From contig NZ_CP072793.1 in assembly GCF_017901175.1 (NCBI RefSeq), forward strand, positions 1,054,001 through 1,118,000: a DNA stretch of 64,000 bases. Reading direction: 5' to 3'. The first letter of the stretch is position 1; each line of letters opens with the position of its first letter. The notes beneath the pieces are model-generated. The model was not told where the DNA came from. It did no database searches and saw nothing but the letters and a program-made list of their open reading frames with translations. Shown here piece by piece: positions 57,409 through 64,000 of this stretch. A program made the translations under genes and the position numbers. The stretch is from Thiothrix unzii (GTDB lineage: Bacteria > Pseudomonadota > Gammaproteobacteria > Thiotrichales > Thiotrichaceae).

Positions 57409-58020
57409 ATGCGTGACTATAGAATTTTGATCTTCTTGTTGATCATAGTTTCACTACTTTTTGGTCATTTATATATCAGCATTTCGTCAGGTAAGAGTCC
57501 TTTGTCGTGGGAGGCATTTGTACTTGTTTTCAGCCCATTCTTGATCGTCATATGGAATGATCTAAAAAGTATTATGATGCGAAATGATGTACAGCGTATC
57601 AAATTGGGAAAGGATGGTTTCGAGTTTGAGAAAGCTACGGTAACTGCATCCATAAGCAAAGCCATGCACGGTAACTATCTGAACAAAAAAGAATTACAGT
57701 CTATTTTTGACTCAGTTGCAGCGAATGAATGGGCTACTCTCGTCCTTGCAAGGATGCTGATGAGGAAAGGATTGAGTGCCATTGCTCTCAAAAAGCATCA
57801 TTTAGGTGACTCTCCTTCATTAAGAGACCTCATTTCGTTAGTTCAAAGTAATAACCGACTTACTGAAACTGAAGCCGCAGATTTGGAACGTTTGAGAGAT
57901 GTAACATATTTTGCTGAATGGCTCAGTGGAAATCCTCCGGTTTATACTGATTGGTATTGGGCATTGGAAAATAGTCAACGAATTATTGAAAATATCATGA
58001 ATAAACAATCTGTTAGATAA
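57409..58020 (+). CDS. Membrane protein of unknown function
   Basis: The 203-residue protein has two N-terminal transmembrane helices (about residues 5-25 and 33-50) and then a soluble, mostly helical part of about 150 residues. The coding sequence is more AT-rich than its neighbours, which hints at transfer. No motif was recognised. Upstream, 57265-57408 holds no clear feature. Confidence 0.6.
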   Translation: MRDYRILIFLLIIVSLLFGHLYISISSGKSPLSWEAFVLVFSPFLIVIWNDLKSIMMRNDVQRIKLGKDGFEFEKATVTASISKAMHGNYLNKKELQSIFDSVAANEWATLVLARMLMRKGLSAIALKKHHLGDSPSLRDLISLVQSNNRLTETEAADLERLRDVTYFAEWLSGNPPVYTDWYWALENSQRIIENIMNKQSVR

Positions 58021-58075
58021 TGCATGAGCATTTAACCACGTTTGAATGCACCCCATAATCTGCTATAAATCGCTC

Positions 58076-58465
58076 ATGACACACTGGCAACACCTCCTGT
58101 TTCCTTCCAAACCGCGCTCTTACCCCGGCTACCGCTGGGTAAACATCCTCATGCGCAGCCTGCATTTGGTCGGCATCGCCGGTATCAGCGGCGGCTTCCT
58201 GTTTGACTTGCCCAAGGCGCAATACCAACCGTTTTGGCAACTCGCCATCACCACTGGCAGCCTGTTGGTGCTGTTGTATGTGTGGGAAAACGGACGCTGG
58301 TTGCTGCAACTGAAAGGGATGGTTGTCATCTTCAAGCTGTTTTTATTGTTGCTTGCCAGTTTGTTACCGCTGTGGAGGGCGGAACTATTTGTGGTGATTA
58401 TCCTGATTTCTGGGGTGGTGGCTCACGCGCCGGGAAAAGTACGCGGATTCAGCCCGTTTATTTAA
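58076..58465 (+). CDS. Small membrane protein
   Basis: The protein is about 129 residues from the ATG at 58076 (or 139 from 58046) with three to four hydrophobic segments and a conserved-looking RSLHLVGIAGISGGFLF helix and basic ends. No family was recognised. Its stop codon TAA ends inside the TTAA that is duplicated by the adjacent IS5-family element, so the insertion leaves the frame intact. Confidence 0.6.
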   Translation: MTHWQHLLFPSKPRSYPGYRWVNILMRSLHLVGIAGISGGFLFDLPKAQYQPFWQLAITTGSLLVLLYVWENGRWLLQLKGMVVIFKLFLLLLASLLPLWRAELFVVIILISGVVAHAPGKVRGFSPFI

Positions 58466-59599
58466 GGGAACCTCTAAAAACCCGGCATATTGCAGTGGTT
58501 AGCGTTGGCCTATCGGCGTTTTGTTAGAAAAATACCAATCCATCTCAATTTTCAGGTTGTTTTCCCGCATTTTTGCGGCTTTTTCAGGGATTTTCCCGTC
58601 AAATGGGCACAACTCCACCCTCTTTGAGCGAACAAAGCCGACGCAGGTTATACACGGTTGCCTTGATGCTGAGGCCGAATACTGCCCGTGCCAACCCAAT
58701 GCTGCGGATGGCTTTGCCACCCATCGCACAGATTGACCCAAACACATGCTCAACCCGTGCGCGGTGTCTAGCGATGCGGGTGTTGCGGCGCTTCTGGCAG
58801 TCGGATTGCGGCTTGCCTTTTTTGGCTTTGTGCTGGATGTGTAACCGCCAGCTACCTTGGTTGAGGCGTTGTTCACGGGATTGGTCTTCATAACCTTTGT
58901 CCGCCCATACGTTACGGCTGGTGTTGGCTCGGTCAAGCACCGCTTCAAAATGGTTGGTGTCATGTTCTTTGGCAGTGCTGATGTGGCGTTTGCGGATGAG
59001 TTTGTATTTCCGATCGGCACTGATACTGAGTTTGTAGCCGTGGTAGCTTTTGCCGTGTTTCTTCGTCCAGCTTGCTTCCGTATCCTTTTGGCGACGTTGG
59101 GCAGGTGTCCAGTCAGCGGGTGTTGCCGCTTGTTCCAACAGCGCTTTTTCTTCTTTGTGGAAATGTTGTTTAGGGGCTTCCACTAGTGTGGCATCGACGA
59201 TTTGACCACCACGGGCAATAAAACCGTGCTGTTGTAACTGCCGTTGGACGGCATCAAACAGCGCATCCGCACCACCTGCCGCGCTGATCCGTTCACGGAA
59301 TACCCACAAAGTGTTGGCATCCGGGATCGTGCTGGAGTGCCGCAGGCCACAGAAGCGTTGGAACGACAGTCGGTCAAGTAATTGGTATTCCAATGCCTCG
59401 TCCGACAGGTTGTACAGGTGTTGCAATACCAAGATCCGTACCATCAGTTCCGTAGGATAGGGCGGACGACCTCCTCGCTTGTCACTTGGGCGTGGGGCGA
59501 TGTGGTCGTATTCCGCGACAATTATCTTGTCCGGTCGGCGACAATTACGGTGGCCGGTTGAGTTGGTAGACTCAGGCGTATTTCTCTAAGGAGAAACCG

Positions 59600-61117
59600 A
59601 TGCCTGGATTCCCGACCAATACTCAACAATACAGGCTCTATATGAAACTCCGAGAAGCAGGACTCACGCAAGTGAGTGCCGCCGTTAAGGCTGGCCTTTC
59701 CGAACGGACAGGCCGCCGTCTTGAACAACCCAGCCATGTCCCACCCGGCGGACAGCCAGCCCCACGAAGCTGGCGTACCCGTACTGACCCACTGGCGGGT
59801 GTTTGGGAAAGTGAGCTGGTTCCCTTACTGCAAGACAACCCTGAACTGTTGCCCAAGACCTTGTGGGAATACGTGTGCCAGCGTTACCCCGACCAGTATG
59901 ACAGCAAGGTGGAACGCACCTTACAACGCCGCATCAAGGCGTGGAAGCTGCAACACGGCAAACCGCTGGAGGTGATGTTTTTGCAGCACCATGAACCGGG
60001 GCAGCAAGGTATTTCTGACTTTACCCAACTCAAGCCCAACGGGATCACGCTCAAGGGGGAAGCGTTTGCCCACCGCTTTTACCATTACCGGCTGGTCTAC
60101 AGCGGCTGGTGCCACGTGAAGGTCATTTGTGGTGGCGAGAGCTATGAGGCATTGGCGACCGGCTTGCAGGATGCATGGTGGCGCAGCGGCGGCACACCCC
60201 GCGAGCACCGTACCGACAGCCTGAGTGCGGCCTACAACAATTTGGTTGAAGAACAGACCCTGACCCGACGTTACGCGGCGTTGTGCCGCCATTACCACGT
60301 CAAGGCCAGCCGCAACAACAAGGGCGTTGCCCATGAAAACGGGGCAGTGGAAGCTGCCCACGGGCATTTTAAACGCCGGGTGGCACAAGCATTACTGTTG
60401 CGGGGTTCCGCCGATTTTGACGCACTGGCGGATTACCAAGCGTTTGTGGATCAGGTGGTGTTGGTCATCAACAAGGCGTGTCGGACACGCTTTGAGGAGG
60501 AGAAGCCGCATTTGCGCCCGTTACCCCGGCAACGCACCAATGACTATGCAGAACACCCGGTTATGGTTTCCAGCAGCAGTACCATCCGCTTCAAACGCAT
60601 CACTTACACCGTCCCTTCCCAGTGGGTGGGTACGCCATTGTTGTTGCTGGCCTATGACGAACGGCTGGAGTTGTACCACAGCACCGTCCATTTGCTGACA
60701 CTGCCGCGCTTGTATGCACCCAAAGGCGGCAATGGGCGTTGCGTCAATTACCGCCATGTGATTGATTCGTTGGTGCGTAAGCCTCAAGCGTTCCGCTGTT
60801 CACAAATCCGCGATGACCTATTGCCTAACGCCGACTACAAGGCCATCTGGGCGCAGGTGGATGCCACTTTGCCACCCACAGAGGCCAGCCGTTACCTAGT
60901 CAAGCTGCTGTATTTGGCTGCCCAGTCAGGTCAAGAGTTGGCCATCGGGCAGTTTGTCATGCAACACCTGCACAGCTCCGCGTTGCCCAGCATTGCGCAG
61001 TGCCGTGAGCGGTTCGCCCCGGAAACCCCCAGCGGTGTCCCGCTGATCCAGTCGCATACTGTGCCATTGGCAGCTTACGATGCCCTCTTGGGTGTTACAG
61101 GGGTTGCCCATGGCTAG
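59600..61117 (+). CDS. istA: IS21 transposase IstA
   Basis: This is a 505-residue DDE recombinase. An N-terminal helix-turn-helix (LREAGLTQVSAAVKAGLSERTGRRL) is followed by the integrase core: the first Asp in GQQGISDFTQL, the second near PREHRTDSLSAAYNN and the Glu in NKGVAHENGAVEAAHGH. The frame is intact. It overlaps istB by 8 bp, typical for IS21. Confidence 0.95.
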   Translation: MPGFPTNTQQYRLYMKLREAGLTQVSAAVKAGLSERTGRRLEQPSHVPPGGQPAPRSWRTRTDPLAGVWESELVPLLQDNPELLPKTLWEYVCQRYPDQYDSKVERTLQRRIKAWKLQHGKPLEVMFLQHHEPGQQGISDFTQLKPNGITLKGEAFAHRFYHYRLVYSGWCHVKVICGGESYEALATGLQDAWWRSGGTPREHRTDSLSAAYNNLVEEQTLTRRYAALCRHYHVKASRNNKGVAHENGAVEAAHGHFKRRVAQALLLRGSADFDALADYQAFVDQVVLVINKACRTRFEEEKPHLRPLPRQRTNDYAEHPVMVSSSSTIRFKRITYTVPSQWVGTPLLLLAYDERLELYHSTVHLLTLPRLYAPKGGNGRCVNYRHVIDSLVRKPQAFRCSQIRDDLLPNADYKAIWAQVDATLPPTEASRYLVKLLYLAAQSGQELAIGQFVMQHLHSSALPSIAQCRERFAPETPSGVPLIQSHTVPLAAYDALLGVTGVAHG

Positions 61118-61862
61118 CTTGGAAGCACTGCCCATCTTGTTGAAGGAACTGCGCTTGTCCACCATCGGCAAGTGTTGGGAAGCACTCGCGCAACAGGCGT
61201 TGGACGGGCAATGGTTGCCACAACAATACCTTGCCGCATTGTGTGAGGAAGAAGTCAATGAACGCTACCAACAACGCCTGAAACGTTACTTGCACGAAGC
61301 CCAGTTACCCGCAGGCAAACGCCTGTCACACTTTGACTTTAGCGCAGTCCACGGCATCAAGGCCAACCAAGTCAAGGCATTGGTCGAGCAACCCCAATGG
61401 GTCAAACAGGCGCATAACCTGCTGCTGTTCGGCCCCAGTGGCATCGGCAAAACCCATCTGGCGTGCGGCATCGCCGCAGGCTTGCTGGAAAAGGGCTTCC
61501 GCGCCAAATTCTTCAGTGCCACCGCTCTCGTCCAGCAATTGCAGCAGGCTAAGGAAAAACTGTTGCTGGCAGAGATGTTGCTGCGCCTTGACCGTTACGA
61601 AGTGTTGCTGCTGGATGACATCGGCTATGTCAAAAAGAGCAACCAAGAAACCCAAGTGCTGTTTGAACTGATTGCCCACCGCTATGAAACTGGCTCACTC
61701 ATCATCACCTCCAACCATCCCTTCAGCGAATGGGGGCAAATATTTGAGGACAACATGATGACCGTCGCCGCCATTGATCGGCTCGTCCACCATGCCACCA
61801 TTTTGGAATGCCAAGGGGAGAGTTACCGCCGACAATCTGCCATGAACAGGAGGCAAAACTAA
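61110..61862 (+). CDS. istB: IS21 helper ATPase IstB
   Basis: IstB is an AAA+ ATPase that helps IstA select targets. The 250-residue protein has Walker A FGPSGIGKTHLA and Walker B LLLDDIGYV, followed by LIITSNHPFSEW. The ATG at 61110 is preferred to a further upstream start within istA. The frame is intact, so the IS21 copy could be mobile. Confidence 0.94.
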   Translation: MASLEALPILLKELRLSTIGKCWEALAQQALDGQWLPQQYLAALCEEEVNERYQQRLKRYLHEAQLPAGKRLSHFDFSAVHGIKANQVKALVEQPQWVKQAHNLLLFGPSGIGKTHLACGIAAGLLEKGFRAKFFSATALVQQLQQAKEKLLLAEMLLRLDRYEVLLLDDIGYVKKSNQETQVLFELIAHRYETGSLIITSNHPFSEWGQIFEDNMMTVAAIDRLVHHATILECQGESYRRQSAMNRRQN

Positions 61863-62149
61863 CCCACTTTCACACGACAACTAACCGGACAAGATAGTTG
61901 TCGCCGACCGGACAAAGTAATTGACGCGGCATAGTGGTCGATTTCTGCTGCCAAGGCGACAAAGTTGACGTGCTGGTTCAGCGTGGACAGCAAGTCGCCC
62001 TTGCGGTCGAGTTTCTGTTCACGCTCTTCGGCGGCAAACAGACTGGTTTTGATGGCACTTTTCTTGGGCATGGCTAGTAACGGGGTCGTTGGCTCAGGTG
62101 AGCATTTTCTCACATTTGTACGGGTATCAGTGGGTTTTTAGAGGTTCCC

Positions 62150-63175
62150 TTAATTTTTCCGGCTATTCAGAATACGTTGAACATTGCTGGCAATGATTTG
62201 TGCGCTATTGCTTGGTGTATAGGAAAAATTTTCCAAATCGGTAGTCTTATTCAATAATCTGGCGTGACCTTTTTTTATTAGAAAAGAGACAACTTGATTA
62301 TGGGTAGCTTCCACAATATCGGGATCATGGAAAATATAAACGGGTTTGCCGCTACTCGCAGCTTCACTGCACATGGATATAGAATCCGCTGTCACCACGA
62401 GATAATCCACACTTCCTAAAATGCCGAAATAAGGATTATCTCCAGTCGTTTGTTTTGGGTCATACAAATAATAAGGAACGCTGATTTGTGAACATAGCGC
62501 ATCCTGACTTTCTTGTGATGTCCTCGCAGATACACTGATGATTAACGTGGATTTCATGCGTGTGGCGATTTCGTTGATAGTTTTACCCAGATTTTTCGCA
62601 ATGGCGGGTGAAAAAATCCGGCGTTTATCCCCGACATCGCCGCCCATCAGTAAGCCGATAACAGTGCCTTTATTAATGAATGGCGCAAAGTCTTTAGCCC
62701 AGCGCGATTTTGCTTGACGCAATTGTTTATCCCTTATGCGGTTGGCGACGGTTTCACACAATAAAAGATTAGGGATGTTGTCGTTATTGTGATATGGGTA
62801 GCTGACGATAATATCGGTATTATCAATATCCGTTTGTTGGGCTTTAATCTGTAAGCCGCGTACCGGCGGACGTAAAGCAACCACGACGGTTTTACCACCG
62901 GATAACGTTTTAATAACCTGCATATATGGAATATGAAAGCACGGCCCGATTAATACATCAGGCCATTTCAACGCATCCGGCCTGATAAGGTTTGCTCGCA
63001 ATAATCGCGCTTTCACTTGTTCCGGTGTACAAAATTCACTGGGCATCTCCAATTCTGACCAAGTATCGCTCAGGTGTTCGGCGATGCCGATGCGTGCGTT
63101 GGTATCTCCCGCCCGCGTGGTTTTGGTGATCCAGACCAGCGGCGGCGGGAGGGTTTCGGCAGTGATGGCAGTCAT
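62150..63175 (-). CDS. ELM1-like protein (putative glycosyltransferase-fold)
   Basis: The 341-residue protein matches the ELM1/DUF1022 family: VWITKTTRAGDTNARIGIAEHL at the start, a central LLMGGDVGDKRR and the nucleotide-sugar-like motif LVVTADSISMCSEAASSGKPVYIF near residue 270. The family has the fold of GT-B glycosyltransferases and is linked in other bacteria to cell-envelope polysaccharides. Its stop codon overlaps the TTAA repeat of the adjacent IS5-family element. Confidence 0.75.
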   Translation of the reverse strand: MTAITAETLPPPLVWITKTTRAGDTNARIGIAEHLSDTWSELEMPSEFCTPEQVKARLLRANLIRPDALKWPDVLIGPCFHIPYMQVIKTLSGGKTVVVALRPPVRGLQIKAQQTDIDNTDIIVSYPYHNNDNIPNLLLCETVANRIRDKQLRQAKSRWAKDFAPFINKGTVIGLLMGGDVGDKRRIFSPAIAKNLGKTINEIATRMKSTLIISVSARTSQESQDALCSQISVPYYLYDPKQTTGDNPYFGILGSVDYLVVTADSISMCSEAASSGKPVYIFHDPDIVEATHNQVVSFLIKKGHARLLNKTTDLENFSYTPSNSAQIIASNVQRILNSRKN

Positions 63176-63216
63176 ACGGGCGTTTCTGCGGGTGAAAATG
63201 GATTAGAAAGTATACA

Positions 63217-64000
63217 TTAACCCACAGTGGTTTGAGGTATTAATCCAGATTCTGATTCTTCCGCCACGCTGTCTGAGGTGTCGGGTAAACGGTATTCCAG
63301 CACAACCTCAATTTCGCCCTTCACTACGTCTTCTGTCACCACACACCGCGCCACATTTTCTTCCGATGGCAAGGTAAACATCAACTTGCGCAACAAGGTT
63401 TCCAGCACGCCACGTAAACCGCGTGCACCCGTGCCGTGGGCAATCGCCTTTTGTGCAATCGCCCGCAGTGCATCGTTGGTGAACTCCAACTCCGCATTAT
63501 CCAGCGCGAACAGTTGTTGGTATTGCTTAATCAGGGCGTTTTGTGGTTCGGTGAGGATGCGTACCAGCGCGTCTTCGTCGAGTTCGTGCAGCGCAGTGAT
63601 GACCGGGAAACGTCCGATGAATTCGGGGATCAGCCCGAAATGGCGCAAGTCTTCCGGTTGCACTTCGCCCAATACCATAGAGACGCAAAATTTTGCGTCT
63701 CTACCATCGGTCGGATTGCCGTGTGCGGCGTGGAAACCGATGCCTTTTGCGCCCGGTTTCAGGCGTTTTTCCAGCAGCTTTTCCAGACCGGAGAATGCGC
63801 CGCCGACGATGAACAGGATATTGCGGGTGTCGAGCATTACCGGGGCTTGGTCTTTGCGGCCTTTGGCGGGGACTTTGACGGTCGTGCCTTCTACCAGCTT
63901 GAGCAGGGCTTGTTGCACGCCTTCGCCGCCGACATCGCGGGTTCCGTGCGAGTTTTCACCGCTGCGGGCAAGTTTGTCGATTTCGTCGATGTAAACGATA
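63217..64000 (-). CDS. clpX: ATP-dependent Clp protease ATP-binding subunit ClpX (C-terminal part)
   Basis: ClpX unfolds substrates for the ClpP protease. The gene runs off the window end; what is visible begins with Walker [11 protein letters not shown], followed by [16 protein letters not shown], the sensor region [24 protein letters not shown] and [14 protein letters not shown]. Between IGFHAAHG and [11 protein letters not shown], a normally short variable loop, there is the 28-bp palindrome translated as GRDAKFCVS. The C-terminus ends in a longer tail than usual. Confidence 0.93.
   Translation of the reverse strand, partial: IVYIDEIDKLARSGENSHGTRDVGGEGVQQALLKLVEGTTVKVPAKGRKDQAPVMLDTRNILFIVGGAFSGLEKLLEKRLKPGAKGIGFHAAHGNPTDGRDAKFCVSMVLGEVQPEDLRHFGLIPEFIGRFPVITALHELDEDALVRILTEPQNALIKQYQQLFALDNAELEFTNDALRAIAQKAIAHGTGARGLRGVLETLLRKLMFTLPSEENVARCVVTEDVVKGEIEVVLEYRLPDTSDSVAEESESGLIPQTTVG
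63677..63704. repeat. 28-bp palindromic element inside clpX
   Basis: The arms ATAGAGACGCAAAA and TTTTGCGTCTCTAC form this copy; only its first base differs from the copy in nifA. It is read in frame within a variable loop of ClpX. Confidence 0.9.

Larger units (their letters stand above)
59509..61933 (+). mobile_element. IS21-family insertion sequence, 2425 bp
   Basis: The ends begin TATTCCGCGACAATTA and TATGCCGCGTCAATTA (read inward), and each contains further short inner repeats (TTGTCCGGTCGGCGACAA). A 7-bp direct repeat GTGGTCG flanks it (59502-59508 and 61934-61940). It carries istA and istB, and sits inside the IS5-family transposase gene. Confidence 0.92.
58599..62071 (-). pseudogene. 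IS5-family transposase split by IS21 insertion
   Basis: The N-terminal 44 codons or so (62071-61934, MPKKSAIKTSLFAAEERE) and the remainder (59501-58599, from IAPRPSDKRGGRPPYPTEL) form one frame of 1041 bp when the IS21 element and one target copy are removed, giving 346 residues. The DDE part shows IVDATLVEAPKQ, VWADKGYEDQ and the C-terminal RVEHVFGSI. A shorter frame (58599-59444) remains and may still be translated, but it lacks the N-terminus. Confidence 0.9.
58466..62149. mobile_element. IS5-family element, itself split by an IS21-family element
   Basis: Perfect 18-bp inverted repeats GGGAACCTCTAAAAACCC (58466-58483, and inverted at 62132-62149) are flanked by a TTAA direct repeat (58462-58465 and 62150-62153). 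Without the nested IS21 and one copy of its target duplication the element is 1252 bp and contains a single transposase gene. It separates two convergent host genes exactly at their stop codons. Confidence 0.92.

Noticed and set aside
58599-59444. IS5-family transposase as a complete gene
   Set aside because: The frame begins at an internal ATG; the true N-terminus is on the other side of the IS21 element.

Overview
The window looks like the chromosome of a diazotrophic gammaproteobacterium, most likely a filamentous sulfur oxidiser of the Thiothrix type. This is inference from gammaproteobacterial gene neighbourhoods (phoH-ybeY-corC-lnt, ribBA-ribH-nusB, leuS-lptE), moderate GC content, many interspersed small repeats and a NifL/NifA/Rnf-type nif locus. 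No rRNA, tRNA or CRISPR array was seen, and the nitrogenase structural genes nifHDK are outside the window.

Region 1 (1-12 kb) is housekeeping: holA, a PIN-type toxin-antitoxin pair, the phoH-ybeY-corC-lnt operon behind a good sigma-70 promoter, riboflavin genes with nusB, and leuS-lptE. holA is not next to lptE as it is in enterics.

Region 2 (12-26 kb) is accessory. A transglutaminase-elicitor-like protein is followed by a 1754-residue protein with two alpha/beta-hydrolase-like domains, a CHAT (caspase-like) protease domain and a TPR region. The molybdopterin genes moaA and mobAB then flank a 4.3-kb island bounded by two identical 52-bp direct repeats. The island carries a Fic protein, a Roc/COR-like GTPase with an Ala/Thr-rich N-terminus, and a nucleotidyltransferase with its small partner.

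Region 3 (26-32 kb) is a mobile-element and defence-like graveyard. An IS256-family element with an 8-bp target duplication cuts a brnT toxin remnant. An AT-rich ATPase plus TOPRIM-like pair has its ATPase split by an IS630-family element at a TA target; removing the element restores a 518-codon frame.

Region 4 (32-57 kb) is the nitrogen-fixation locus: nifB, a ferredoxin, a flavodiiron protein and two more ferredoxins; nifQ-draG-rrf2; iscA-like gene, nifU, nifS, nifZ; nifL-nifA with a SIR2-like gene and hrpB downstream; and divergently rnfABCDGEH with a Shethna-type ferredoxin. Five sigma-54 promoters and five NifA-type upstream sites (TGT-N10-ACA) tie nifB, nifQ, iscA/nifU, nifLA and rnf into one regulon. 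The proteins together make the FeMo-cofactor precursor, supply iron-sulfur clusters and molybdenum, deliver low-potential electrons, and control activity after translation (DraG) and at transcription (NifL/NifA). A RAYT transposase gene with its own REP palindromes, a ParE-type toxin-antitoxin pair and an ABC-F gene are interspersed.

Region 5 (57-64 kb) holds two membrane proteins of unknown function, an IS5-family element that has itself been split by an IS21-family element (istA/istB), an ELM1-like gene and the 3' part of clpX. A 28-bp palindrome occurs four times in the window, three of them inside open reading frames (nifU, nifA, clpX) at interdomain or loop positions.
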